DNA from: Brevundimonas sp. 357
Lineage (GTDB): Bacteria; Pseudomonadota; Alphaproteobacteria; Caulobacterales; Caulobacteraceae
Length of the DNA: 64,000 bases
Reading direction: 5' to 3'
Assembly: GCF_003938605.1 (NCBI RefSeq)
Contig: NZ_RHWX01000008.1
Location: 104,620-168,619, forward strand
How positions within the stretch are numbered: the stretch's first letter is position 1; each line of letters opens with the position of its first letter. Position numbers and translations under genes: made by a program. Positions 8,545-20,439 of the stretch are shown piece after piece. The notes below the pieces were generated by a model. That model saw only the letters and a program-made list of their open reading frames with translations, did no database searches and was not told the origin of the DNA.

Positions 8545-8561
8545 ACGGCTCTCCCTTAGAT

Positions 8562-9089
<528 letters not shown>

Positions 9090-9144
9090 GCTGATTGTCC
9101 GTTTGATGCTGGAACGTCACTTTCAAATGCCCCCGGAGCCCCGC

Positions 9145-9744
9145 GTGAACAAGTACGCCAAGCCGCTGATCGTCGGATTCATCGTCCTGCTGGCCGTTTC
9201 CTTCCTTCTCGGCTTCCTGGGCGGAGCGGTCGGTGCGGACCTGGGCGTGTTGCCGATGATGGCGGGCCTATTTGCAGGCGCCTTCACGGCCTACATCATG
9301 GCCAATCTGGCGGGAAACCGGACCGGCGTCGCCGCGTCCGAGGCCGAGCGCGCCAACGTCGCGAGCCTGAAGCCGCCGCCCGGCAAGGCCCTGGTCATCG
9401 TCTATCGCGAGGGATTCGTGGCCATGGCCGCGGGCATGAACCTGGCGCTGGACGGCCGGGAGTTCGCCCAAATCAAGGGCGGCAAGTTCACCGCCGTTGC
9501 AGTGGATCCGGGCGAACACGAACTGGCCGCCGGCTTTGGCGGGTTGGCTGGTCCTCAGAACAACGCCGCGGTTGTCAGCTTTGTCGCGCGTGAAGGCATG
9601 TTCTTCGCCTATCGGGCCACGGTGTCGATGGGCGCGGTCAAGAACAGCGTCGTGCTCGTGCCCGCGCCCGAAGACAGGGACGCACTCAGCGCCAGGCTGG
9701 CGCGCATGCCGATGACAGCGCCGGACGGCGCCGCCTCGACCTGA
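9145..9744 (+). CDS. membrane-anchored protein with DUF2846-like domain
   Basis: Two adjacent hydrophobic segments in the first 60 residues (VGFIVLLAVSFLLGFLGG and MMAGLFAGAFTAYIM) are followed by a soluble domain: GKALVIVYREGFVAMAAGMNLALDG, then KGGKFTAVAVDPGEHELA. That strand order resembles DUF2846. GTG at 9145 is chosen because GGAG sits 6 bases upstream; ATGs at 9106 and 9127 are possible but overlap the folA upstream region. It ends one base before the convergent aqpZ stop. Function unknown. Confidence 0.6.
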   Translation: MNKYAKPLIVGFIVLLAVSFLLGFLGGAVGADLGVLPMMAGLFAGAFTAYIMANLAGNRTGVAASEAERANVASLKPPPGKALVIVYREGFVAMAAGMNLALDGREFAQIKGGKFTAVAVDPGEHELAAGFGGLAGPQNNAAVVSFVAREGMFFAYRATVSMGAVKNSVVLVPAPEDRDALSARLARMPMTAPDGAAST

Positions 9745-10416
9745 TCAGGCGTCCGGCTCGAGCAGTTTCGAGCGGAACAGAAGACCGCCGATCACCGCGC
9801 CGATCGCCGGGGCGACGAAGAAGACCCAGACCTGGCTCAGCGCCTGGCCTCCGACCAGCAGGGCGGGGCCGAAGCTGCGAGCCGGGTTGACCGACACGCC
9901 CGTCACCTGGATTCCGACGATGTGGATGACGGCCAGGGTGATGCCGATGGCGACCCCGGCGAAGGCCCCGTGTCCCTTGGCCCCGGTTACGCCCAGGATG
10001 GCGATCAGGAAGATGGCGGTGGCGACGATCTCGAAGATGAGGGCGGCGTGCAGGCCATACCCGCCCGGCGATCCGGCGTCGAAGCCGTTCTGACCCAGGC
10101 TGGCGAAGCCCGTCTTGGCGATCATGCCCAGGATGGCGGCGCCGATGATCGCGCCGATGAACTGGGCGATCCAGTAGACGACCATGTCCTTGGCGCTCAT
10201 CCGTCCGGCGACGAAGGCGCCCAGGCTGACTGCAGGATTGACGTGGCAGCCCGAGATCGGCCCGATGCCATAGGCCATGGCCACGATGGCGAAGCCGAAG
10301 GCCAGGGCGATGCCCAACTGCCCGACGTGATCGAACCCGCCCAGCACGGCGGCCCCACACCCGAAAAGCACCAGAACCAGCGTGCCGACCAGTTCGGCGG
10401 CGAACTTCTTGACCAT
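9745..10416 (-). CDS. aqpZ: aquaporin Z
   Basis: Water channel of the inner membrane, 223 residues with six membrane helices and the two NPA half-helices: SGCHVNPAVSLGAF (near residue 60) and VSVNPARSFGPAL (near residue 178). The cysteine before the second NPA is replaced here by a VSV sequence, while the arginine of the selectivity filter (NPAR) is kept. An ATG with GGGAGG a few bases upstream gives a clear start. It is convergent with the DUF2846-like gene. Confidence 0.93.
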   Translation of the reverse strand: MVKKFAAELVGTLVLVLFGCGAAVLGGFDHVGQLGIALAFGFAIVAMAYGIGPISGCHVNPAVSLGAFVAGRMSAKDMVVYWIAQFIGAIIGAAILGMIAKTGFASLGQNGFDAGSPGGYGLHAALIFEIVATAIFLIAILGVTGAKGHGAFAGVAIGITLAVIHIVGIQVTGVSVNPARSFGPALLVGGQALSQVWVFFVAPAIGAVIGGLLFRSKLLEPDA

Positions 10417-10507
10417 GGAACCCTCCCGTTTCCAGACACCGCCTGATGGCGGATCGCGGGGAGGGTGCGCTCAAACGGCCCAGTTCGCCAGTCGTCGTTA
10501 CGTGAGT

Positions 10508-10807
10508 TTACGTGTCAGCCCTCAACCAACTCAACCATTTGCGCTGCATTGCGGCGTTCAGGTCGACGCCGGCGCGGTCGCAGTAGATCAGCAGCATGCC
10601 CAGAACATCCGCCGCCTCATCGGCCAGGGCTTGCGGGTCGGCGGCGCCGCGCGCGCGGCTGGTGAGGCGCAGATGCTCGGCAGTCAGCTCGCCCAGCTCT
10701 TCCTGCAGCTTCAGCAGGGCCCAATCGCGATCGCGGTCGATGGAATGCTCGCGCGCATAGATGTCGGAGATGCGCAGGACATCCGCTTGAAGATCGGTGA
10801 GTTTCAA
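10508..10807 (-). CDS. MazG-like nucleotide pyrophosphohydrolase
   Basis: A 99-residue all-alpha protein. EELGELTAEHLR and DEAADVLGMLL match the two metal-binding EExxE/ExxD helices of the MazG / phosphoribosyl-ATP pyrophosphohydrolase superfamily, which hydrolyse (d)NTPs to NMP and pyrophosphate. A TTG at 10807 is the likely start because TTGA overlaps the TGA stop of the upstream TIR gene, a coupled start-stop arrangement. A longer frame starting at 10864 would lie entirely inside the TIR gene. Substrate unknown; in this operon a role in nucleotide control or defence is possible. Confidence 0.7.
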   Translation of the reverse strand: MKLTDLQADVLRISDIYAREHSIDRDRDWALLKLQEELGELTAEHLRLTSRARGAADPQALADEAADVLGMLLIYCDRAGVDLNAAMQRKWLSWLRADT

Positions 10808-11670
10808 AGCGTATCTCGTCGCCAGCGACGATCCAGCAAGGCGATGTATGGAGATGGATCCCAAGCGTCGTCGGCATGATTGGGAGGCGCGAGGTAGGTG
10901 AAAGCTCGACCCCAGACATGCCGGACGGGTTGCTCGAATACGGGGCGAAGCCTGGCTTCATCGACCCTGCCCGAAAGCAACGCTTCGGCCATGGTGTTGA
11001 GGAAACCGAAGACAGCTTTGATCGCCGCCGTCGCCGATCCATCCTCATCTTCCACCATGTGCATGGGAAGCGGGCTTCTGAGCCGCTCGCGGAAGGGGGC
11101 AAGGTTTTCGCCAGCCCAGTCGGCGAGAAAGCGGTTGGTCAATCGCTGGATGTCGAGCGTGATGTCGGCGGGAGCCGAAGGCTTCGGCGCGGAATCGACA
11201 CCGCGCCAGTGTGCTTCGGAGCGACGAATGACGCCAAGGATTTCATGACTGGCGGGTCCGAGGGCGGCGAGCAGTCTTCCGTCTCTGCGATCCGCCGCAT
11301 AGCGTAATGGCTCCAGCCCCAGAAGATCGCTGGGCAGGTGGAGATTGGGCGCATCGCGCGGCGCTACGATAAAGCAGCGTTCAAGTCCGAGTGCACCGAT
11401 AAATATTCCCAGCTCAAACAGGACATTGTCGCGAACAATAGCTTTCGTTTCGCCACGAATATCCGCCACGTCGTCCGGGGCGAAGACGAAGACTGCGAAA
11501 TCGGTTCGAGCGGCTTCGGCAACAAGATCGACCAGCGTCTGACGCATCGGGCGAAACACGCCCTGATCCCAGACTGTTGGGTCAGATTCGTACTCAAGAT
11601 TGCGTTGCAAGGCATAGGCGACATCCATCGCCTCGCGCGAGGAGCCAATGAACAGCGCGGGTCTGTCCAT
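10804..11670 (-). CDS. TIR-like (CAP12/Pycsar-effector type) domain protein
   Basis: A 288-residue protein. Residues 4-125 match the TIR_2 family of predicted nucleotide-binding effectors: ALFIGSSREAMDVAYALQ, VWDQGVF, DFAVFVFAPDD and RDNVLFELGIFIG (80-92, with E86 at the position of the NAD+-cleaving glutamate), then LPSDLLGL. Relatives are NADase effectors of CBASS and Pycsar. The C-terminal 120 residues are helical and only faintly DUF4760-like (LNTMAEALLSGRVDE). No cyclase or CD-NTase gene is nearby. The gene starts 3 bases after the thyA stop and is coupled to the MazG-like gene. Its first 350 bases look less GC-rich than neighbours, suggesting acquisition. Confidence 0.8.
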   Translation of the reverse strand: MDRPALFIGSSREAMDVAYALQRNLEYESDPTVWDQGVFRPMRQTLVDLVAEAARTDFAVFVFAPDDVADIRGETKAIVRDNVLFELGIFIGALGLERCFIVAPRDAPNLHLPSDLLGLEPLRYAADRRDGRLLAALGPASHEILGVIRRSEAHWRGVDSAPKPSAPADITLDIQRLTNRFLADWAGENLAPFRERLRSPLPMHMVEDEDGSATAAIKAVFGFLNTMAEALLSGRVDEARLRPVFEQPVRHVWGRAFTYLAPPNHADDAWDPSPYIALLDRRWRRDTL

Positions 11671-11673
11671 GTT

Positions 11674-12534
11674 TTATTTGGACACTTTGGCCGGGATATG
11701 CGGATGGGCCGTATAGCCGACGAGTTCAATGTCCTCATAGGCGTATTCAAAAATATCTCGCAGCTGTCGCTTGAGGTTGAGCTCCGGGAAATCCAAGGGC
11801 TGGCGAGTCAGTTGAAGGCGAGCCTGTTCAATATGGTTCAGATACAGGTGGGCGTCGCCGAAAGTGTGGACGAAATCGCCCGGCTCCAGCCCCACGACCT
11901 TGGCCAGCATGTGTGTCAGCAGGGCGTAGGAGGCGATATTGAACGGCACGCCCAGGAAAAAGTCGGCCGACCGTTGATACAGCTGGCAGCTTAGCTTTCC
12001 GTCAGCGACGAAGAACTGGAACAGGCAGTGGCAGGGCGGCAGCGCCATGTCGTCCACATCGGCCGGGTTCCAGGCGCTGACGATGTGGCGGCGGCTGTTG
12101 GGGTTGGTCTTCAGGCCGTGCACCAGCTTCTGGATCTGGTCGATGCTCGCGCCGTTCGGGGCGGCCCAGGAGCGCCACTGCTTGCCATAGACGGGGCCGA
12201 GGTCGCCGTTCGCGTCGGCCCACTCGTCCCAGATGCTGACGCCGTTGTCCTTCAGCCAGGCGATGTTGGTCTCGCCGCGCAGGAACCACAGCAGTTCGAT
12301 GAAGATCGACCGCGTATGCAGCTTCTTGGTCGTCAGCAGGGGGAAGCCCTTGGACAGGTCGAAGCGCATCTGGCGGCCGAAAACGCCCAGGGTGCCGGTG
12401 CCGGTGCGGTCGTCGCGCCGCACGCCGTTGTCGAGGATGTCCCGCAGCAGATTCAGGTACTGCCACTCGGGATGGTCGGCGGGCGCGACCGCCGTGCGGG
12501 CTTCGAGATCGGCGAGGGCGACGGCGGCGTTCAT
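11674..12534 (-). CDS. thyA: thymidylate synthase (ThyA type)
   Basis: Methylates dUMP to dTMP using methylene-tetrahydrofolate. The 286-residue protein carries the active-site segment [11 protein letters not shown] (catalytic C168), [25 protein letters not shown] and the C-terminal YxxHPHIPA. An extra 20 residues precede the conserved [13 protein letters not shown], so the start could be slightly later. It is the first gene of the thyA / TIR / MazG-like operon; dihydrofolate made here is recycled by FolA (8.6 kb). Confidence 0.96.
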   Translation of the reverse strand: MNAAVALADLEARTAVAPADHPEWQYLNLLRDILDNGVRRDDRTGTGTLGVFGRQMRFDLSKGFPLLTTKKLHTRSIFIELLWFLRGETNIAWLKDNGVSIWDEWADANGDLGPVYGKQWRSWAAPNGASIDQIQKLVHGLKTNPNSRRHIVSAWNPADVDDMALPPCHCLFQFFVADGKLSCQLYQRSADFFLGVPFNIASYALLTHMLAKVVGLEPGDFVHTFGDAHLYLNHIEQARLQLTRQPLDFPELNLKRQLRDIFEYAYEDIELVGYTAHPHIPAKVSK

Positions 12535-12604
12535 GGCGATAAGGATGCCGCTGATTCGTGCTCGAGGGCAGGCGCCTGATTCGCTTGCTCACAGAAAAGA
12601 GAAA

Positions 12605-12629
12605 CGCCCGCCGGTCGAACCAGCGGGCG
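12605..12629 (-). terminator. orphan terminator upstream of thyA
   Basis: CGCCCGC and GCGGGCG form a 7-bp stem with an inner GGT/ACC pair; the minus-strand tail reads TTTCTCTTTT. It belongs to the gene remnant at 12659-12747, not to thyA. Confidence 0.6.
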
Positions 12630-12658
12630 CCTCTCCCTATGAGCGGCAGGCGATACGC

Positions 12659-12747
12659 TTAGTGTGCGGGCGTCAGACGCACGTTCTGCACCCAGCCGAT
12701 GTTGTCGTCGCCGTCCAGAAATTTAGGACAACCAAAAGTGCCTAGAT
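12659..12747 (-). pseudogene. 3' remnant of a lost gene
   Basis: In the reading frame that continues past the DUF924 stop codon, about 29 codons end FLDGDDNIGWVQNVRL and four more residues before TAA, directly followed by a good terminator. There is no start codon or upstream part. It looks like the tail of a gene whose body was replaced when the DUF924 gene or its neighbours moved in. The parent family is not recognised. Confidence 0.4.
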
Positions 12748-12748
12748 G

Positions 12749-13297
12749 TCACCCGGAAAAACCGCCTGAAACCAAAAACTCGTCCTCCTGAGGCGTGGTG
12801 CTGCGATACAGGCAGGCGTTTCTGTGGGGAAAGCGCCCGAAACGGGCGATGATGTCGCGGTGGATGACGGCGAACTTGTAGGTTTCCGGTTCACGTTCTT
12901 CGTCTAGGAGGGTCAGCAACCGTTCCTGATCCTCCAAGGATTCGGCGTGCATCATGGGCATCAGCATGAAGGCGCGTAGTTCCGAGGAGAGCTTGCTGTC
13001 ATGGCCTCGTCGGATCGCCTCCTTGGCGAATCCGAGGGCCAATGGATCGGTTGCGAACATATGGGCCGTGCCGCGAAAAGCGTTTCGAGGCAGTTGATCC
13101 AATAGAATGATCAGAGCGAGCGCCGACTCTGGCGCCTCGATCCAGTGATCCAGTTCACGTCGCGCGGCGGCGTAGTGGGTGTCGCAACAGCGATCAGTGA
13201 ATGCGCGGTCGAAAGCGGCGTCCTTGGCGAACCATTTATCCGGTCCAGCGTCGGACCAGAAATCCAGCACTTCAGTCGAGGAAAGGAGTCGCGTCAT
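12749..13297 (-). CDS. DUF924 family protein
   Basis: A 182-residue soluble, helix-rich protein. EVLDFWSDAGPDKWFAKD, LALIILLDQLPRNAFRGT and FMLMPMMHAESLEDQERL are the conserved blocks of DUF924, a TPR-like fold of unknown function common in proteobacteria. The length is normal. It stands alone upstream of tRNA-Pro, with a gene remnant immediately after its stop. Confidence 0.9.
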   Translation of the reverse strand: MTRLLSSTEVLDFWSDAGPDKWFAKDAAFDRAFTDRCCDTHYAAARRELDHWIEAPESALALIILLDQLPRNAFRGTAHMFATDPLALGFAKEAIRRGHDSKLSSELRAFMLMPMMHAESLEDQERLLTLLDEEREPETYKFAVIHRDIIARFGRFPHRNACLYRSTTPQEDEFLVSGGFSG

Positions 13298-13372
13298 GCT
13301 GCAAGCCTAGCAGCAGGGCGTGAAAAGGCACGAGCTGAGCGGTGTCGCCTACATTCACATTTTAAGGAAAGA

Positions 13373-13449
13373 TGGTCGGAGTGATAGGATTCGAACCTAC
13401 GACCCCCGCGTCCCGAACGCGGTGCTCTACCAGACTGAGCCACACTCCG
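13373..13449 (-). tRNA. tRNA-Pro (CGG)
   Basis: Minus-strand cloverleaf of 77 bases with encoded CCA. Acceptor CGGAGTG pairs CACTCCG, the T-loop is TTCGAAT, and the anticodon loop TTCGGGA gives anticodon CGG. Confidence 0.96.
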
Positions 13450-13666
13450 ACTTTCGCAATCACACGTGCCGTGGGCCGCCGCTTGCGTCGAGGAGGGGGC
13501 TTATAGCCATGCCGACCGGCCCTCGCAAGCGGGTAAATGAGGCTCCGGAAAAAAGTCTCGGGTCGATGAAATTTCTTTCGTTTTCAGGTGTTGCATCCCC
13601 CGGAGCCTTGGCGTAGATGACCGCTCCTCGCCGCGACGCACTGCGGCGGCGGGAACACCGGACCGC

Positions 13667-13740
13667 TGGGGAATGGTGTAATGGTAACACTACGGTTTTT
13701 GGTACCGTCATTCTAGGTTCGAGTCCTAGTTCCCCAGCCA
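13667..13740 (+). tRNA. tRNA-Gln (TTG)
   Basis: Cloverleaf of 74 bases with encoded CCA. Acceptor TGGGGAA pairs TTCCCCA, and the anticodon loop TTTTGGT gives anticodon TTG. Confidence 0.95.
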
Positions 13741-14054
13741 TCGGTTTTCGCTGAAGAAATCGCCCTTCGGGGCGTCCCTCCGAACATCATGACCTCAAGC
13801 TTCGTGGCGAAGAACAACCGTCGTCGCCGACGGATGGTCGCGGCCTATGAAATCCCCCCGACCGTTTGCGGAATCGAAATAGCGTAGCCGTTCTTATCGC
13901 GTTGGCATGCGGCCATGGCCGCTCGATTGGTGAGGATGTGCTCTTGAAGACCTGGTTCGGCGGAATCGCGCAGCAGCGGCCTCTGCAACATGGCGTGACC
14001 TGCGCCTGTCATTCTCCCCAGGCGCAAAAACTGCTGGCCCGCATGGAAGCCGGC
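13741..14054. other. intergenic stretch without a convincing gene
   Basis: Between tRNA-Gln and the amidohydrolase. The amidohydrolase frame is open back to 13866, and a GTG at 13995 would add CACHSPQAQKLLARMEAG, which faintly resembles the N-termini of other Tat-exported amidohydrolases, but no SD supports it. Otherwise I see nothing. Confidence 0.4.
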
Positions 14055-15401
14055 ATGTCGCGGCGCTCCATTCTGGCTGGTGCGGCGGCGGGCTTCGCTG
14101 CGGCCGGGCTTGGCGTCGCTTCGCCGGCGTTCGCCCAGGCGTCGGCCAAGCCGCGCCTGCTCGCCAATGTGAGGATCTTCGACGGAGCGAGCGCCCGCCT
14201 GATCGAAGGCCGCAACGTCCTCATCGTCGGCGACATGATCCAGGCGCTGGTTCCGGCGGACGAGATTGTCGCGGACGCCGATGTCGTGGATTGCGGCGGA
14301 CGTATTCTGATGCCGGGCATGATCGACGCCCACTGGCACGCCATGCTGGCGGGCATTTCCCAGATGGCGGCGATGACCGCCGATATTCCCTATCTGCACC
14401 TCGTGGCGGCTCAGGAAGCCGAACGCACGGTGATGCGGGGTTTCACGACCGTTCGCGACATGGGCGGCCCCAGCTTTGCGTTGAAGCGGGCGATTGACGA
14501 AGGTCGTTTTGCCGGGCCGCGCATCTATCCGTCGGGCTCGATGATCTCCCAGACCTCGGGACATGGCGACTTCCGGATGCGGGCTGATCTGCCCCGGACG
14601 TCCCAAAGCACGCTCAGCGTCGCCGAACAGGCTGGAATCGCCGCCATCGCCGACGGCGAGGCCGAGGTGCTGCGCCGTGTGCGCGAACAACTGATGCTCG
14701 GCGCCAGCCAGATCAAGATCCACGCAGGCGGCGGCGTCGCCTCGACCTACGATCCGGTCGACGCCCTGCAATATACGGAGGCCGAGATGAAGGCGGCGGT
14801 GGCGGCCGCCACCGACTGGGGCGTCTATGTCTGCGCCCACACCTATACGCCGGCAGGCATCCAGCGGGCGGTCGCCAGCGGCGTGAAGTCCATCGAGCAT
14901 GGACAGATGGCGGACGAGGAGACCGTGCGACGCATGGCGGACGCCGGCGCCTGGTGGAGCATCCAGCCCTTCCTGGCCGATGAGGACGCTAATGTTTACC
15001 CCTCGCCTGAGCAGCGCGCCCAACAGCAGACCATCGCTGAGGGCACGGCTCGCGCGGTCGAATGGGGTCGCAAGCACAAGGTCAACATGGCTCTGGGCAC
15101 GGATATCCTGTTCAGTCCCAAGGGGACGACGACGCAGGGCAAGCAACTGGCCAAGTTCGCGCGCTGGTATGGCGCGGCGGAAGTGCTGCGGATGCTGACG
15201 GGCGGCAATGCAGAGATTCTGAGCCTGTCAGGGCCGCGTAATCCCTATCCGGCGAAGTTGGGGCGTATCGAGGCAGGCGCCTACGCCGACCTTCTGGTGG
15301 TCGAGGGCAATCCGTTGACGGACATCTCGGTGATCGCGGACCCCGACCGCACGATGAAGCTGATCATGAAGGCCGGGCACGTCCACAAGAACACGCTTTA
15401 A
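14055..15401 (+). CDS. Tat-exported metal-dependent amidohydrolase
   Basis: A 448-residue protein with a Tat signal (MSRRSILAGAAAGFAAAGLG, cleavage near AFAQA) and an amidohydrolase (imidazolonepropionase-like) barrel. Metal-binding DAHWHAM is the HxH motif; the carbamylated lysine is likely in QIKIHAGGG; later histidines are in CAHTYTP and IEHGQM, and the aspartate in LGTDILFSP. Such enzymes hydrolyse dipeptides or cyclic amides in the periplasm. GGAAG precedes the ATG at 14055. The substrate is unknown; prolidase-like activity is one possibility. Confidence 0.82.
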   Translation: MSRRSILAGAAAGFAAAGLGVASPAFAQASAKPRLLANVRIFDGASARLIEGRNVLIVGDMIQALVPADEIVADADVVDCGGRILMPGMIDAHWHAMLAGISQMAAMTADIPYLHLVAAQEAERTVMRGFTTVRDMGGPSFALKRAIDEGRFAGPRIYPSGSMISQTSGHGDFRMRADLPRTSQSTLSVAEQAGIAAIADGEAEVLRRVREQLMLGASQIKIHAGGGVASTYDPVDALQYTEAEMKAAVAAATDWGVYVCAHTYTPAGIQRAVASGVKSIEHGQMADEETVRRMADAGAWWSIQPFLADEDANVYPSPEQRAQQQTIAEGTARAVEWGRKHKVNMALGTDILFSPKGTTTQGKQLAKFARWYGAAEVLRMLTGGNAEILSLSGPRNPYPAKLGRIEAGAYADLLVVEGNPLTDISVIADPDRTMKLIMKAGHVHKNTL

Positions 15402-15459
15402 GGATCAGGGGCGGCGACGGGGCATGATCCTATGTCTCGCCGCCGACCGCCTGACGTCG

Positions 15460-16611
15460 TCAGGTCAGGCGATCTTCCACGATCCGCGCGAAGATCGATG
15501 ACGCGACCGGCAGGACGGCGTCGTTGAAGTCATAAACGGTTTGATGGACCATTGGTCCGCCCTGGCCAAAGAACATGTAAGCCCCGGGCGCGTGCTGCAG
15601 CATATAGGCGAAGTCGTCGGTGAAGGGGTAGGGTTTCAAGTCGCGCAGCACCTTGTCCGCGCCCAACACGGAGGCGCAGGCGTCGGCGGCGAGGGCGGCT
15701 TGGTCCGGAGCGTTGATGCAGGGCGGCACGCCTGCGATTTCGGTCATGGTGATGGTGCAGCCGGTCATCCGGCTGACGCCGTCGCAGATGGCCTGAAGCT
15801 GGTTCCACATGGTTTCGATCACCTCGGGCGAGGTGGCGCGCAGGGTGCCCGCCAGGCTGGCCTCGTGCGGCACGACGTTGTGCGAGGCGCCGGCCTGCAG
15901 CTTGGTGACGGTGAACAGGGCCGGTTCCATCGGATCGACGTGACGACCGATGATGGACGAGATTTCCGAGGCGACGCGGACGGCGGCCTGTAGGGGATCC
16001 TTGGTCTTGTGCGGGGCGGCGCCGTGGCCGCCGACGCCCTGAATGTCGATGTCCCAGATCTTGTAGCCGTTCAAGGTCGCGCCTGGACGCACCGCCGCCT
16101 CTCCGAACGGCAGCAGGGGCATGTTGTGATAGGCGTAGATTTCGTCGCACGGATAGCGGTCGAACAGGCCGTCGTCGATCATGGCCTTGGCGCCCAGGCC
16201 GTTCTCCTCGGCGGGCTGGAAGATCAGGACCACGCGCCCGCGCGAGGGCGGATTGGCCGCCAGGTGGCGGGCGACGCCCAGCAGGGTCGCCGTGTGGCCG
16301 TCGTGGCCGCAGGCGTGCGAGACGCCGGGTTTGGTCGAGGCGTGCTCGGCGCCGCTGTCGTCGTTCATGGGCAGGGCGTCCATGTCGGCGCGCAGGCCGA
16401 TGGACGGGCCGGGCTCTCGTCCCTGAACCACCGCCACAACACCCGCGCCGCCGATGCCGCCTTCAGGCGACAGACCCATGTCCTTGAGGGCGTCGAAGAC
16501 GATCTTCGCCGTGCGGCTTTCCTCGCCCGACAGCTCGGGGTGGGCGTGGAAATCCCGACGCCAGGCGGTCATGTCCGAGGCGAGGGCGGCGAGGGCGGGC
16601 AGGGGCTTCAT
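15460..16611 (-). CDS. M20 family amidohydrolase / peptidase
   Basis: A 383-residue metallo-amidohydrolase of the M20D (hippurate/N-acyl-amino-acid hydrolase) group. RRDFHAHPELSGEE opens the domain; SHACGHDGHTA holds the metal-binding Cys-His pair, FQPAEENGLGAKAM the catalytic glutamates, and YAYHNMP a further metal His. The lid domain is inserted at about residues 180-290. These enzymes cleave N-acyl or indole-amino-acid amides; the substrate here is unknown. Convergent with the Tat amidohydrolase. Confidence 0.9.
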   Translation of the reverse strand: MKPLPALAALASDMTAWRRDFHAHPELSGEESRTAKIVFDALKDMGLSPEGGIGGAGVVAVVQGREPGPSIGLRADMDALPMNDDSGAEHASTKPGVSHACGHDGHTATLLGVARHLAANPPSRGRVVLIFQPAEENGLGAKAMIDDGLFDRYPCDEIYAYHNMPLLPFGEAAVRPGATLNGYKIWDIDIQGVGGHGAAPHKTKDPLQAAVRVASEISSIIGRHVDPMEPALFTVTKLQAGASHNVVPHEASLAGTLRATSPEVIETMWNQLQAICDGVSRMTGCTITMTEIAGVPPCINAPDQAALAADACASVLGADKVLRDLKPYPFTDDFAYMLQHAPGAYMFFGQGGPMVHQTVYDFNDAVLPVASSIFARIVEDRLT

Positions 16612-16696
16612 AGGTCTCAGGCATCCGGCGAAAAAGACGACGTCCTGACCCTTAGCACCCCCGCGCTGTCGGGGACATGGCGGCCCCGGTCGCGGG

Positions 16697-19362
<2,666 letters not shown>

Positions 19363-19363
<1 letters not shown>

Positions 19364-20439
19364 CACGACACCAGCTCAAACGGTTCCAGACCCGACAGGC
19401 GCAGAGCGACCGGCCGCTCCGGCACGGCGCGCGGGGTCACGTCCGCGACCTCCTCAGCAACGTGGCGGATGTGGTCGGGGGTGGTGCCGCAGCAGCCGCC
19501 GACGATGTTGACCAGTCCCGACTGCGCCCATTCCTCGAGGAAGTGAGCCGTCTCGTGCGGCTGTTCGTCATACTGGCCCATGGCGTTGGGCAGGCCCGCG
19601 TTGGGATAGGCGCTGACCAGGGTGTCGGCGACGCGGCTCAGTTCGGCGATGTGCGGGCGCATAAGCTCGGCGCCCAGGGCGCAGTTGAAACCGACGGCGA
19701 AGGGTCTGGCGTGGCGGATCGAGTTCCAAAAGGCCTCGGCCGTCTGGCCGCTGAGGGTGCGGCCCGAACGGTCGGTGATGGTGCCCGAGATCCACAGGGG
19801 CAGGGGCTCCAGCCCCTCGTCCTCCAGATCCTTGATCGCCTTGATCGCGGCCTTGCAGTTCAGGGTGTCGAACACCGTCTCGATCAGGAAGATGTCGACC
19901 CCGCCGCGGTGCAGGGCGCGCGCCTGCTGCTTATAGGCCTCATAGACCTCGTCATAGGTGACGGCGCGATAGCCGGGGTCGTTGACGTCGGGGCTCAGCG
20001 ACAGGGTGCGGTTTGTCGGGCCGATGGCGCCGGCGACGAAGCGGGGCTTGTGCGGCTCCTTTTCCGTCCAGCGGTCGGCGACCTCGCGCGCGATACGGGC
20101 GCCTTCATAGTTCAGGTCGTAAACCGCGTCTTCCAGACCGTAATCGGCCTGGGCGATGGTGGTCGAGGAGAAGGTGTTGGTCTCCGAAATATCGGCCCCG
20201 GCGGCGTAATAGACATCGTGCAGATCGGCGACGATATCGGGCCGCGTCAGGATCAACAGGTCGTTGTTGCCCTTCTGCGGATGCTTGTGGTCGCGGAAGC
20301 GTTCGCCGCGGAAGTCTTCTTCCGTCAGGTCGCGGCGCTGGATCATCACGCCCCAGCTGCCGTCCAGCACCAGAATGCGCTCCTTCGCCGCCGCGTGCAG
20401 GGCGGCGATGCGTTCGGCGCGGGTCAGGGGAGAAGTCAT
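19363..20439 (-). CDS. metH: methionine synthase, homocysteine-binding module
   Basis: A 358-residue stand-alone homocysteine S-methyltransferase domain, equal to the N-terminal domain of E. coli MetH. It carries the zinc cysteines in [12 protein letters not shown] and [15 protein letters not shown], and the early [14 protein letters not shown]. It needs the downstream partner for the methyl-folate and B12 chemistry. It abuts metF (stop at 20440, start at 20439) and is coupled to the second metH gene. Confidence 0.93.

Noticed and set aside
9700..13300. CBASS or Pycsar cyclase near the TIR gene
   Set aside because: Neighbours are aqpZ, MazG-like, thyA and DUF924; no nucleotidyltransferase or guanylate-cyclase motif is visible.
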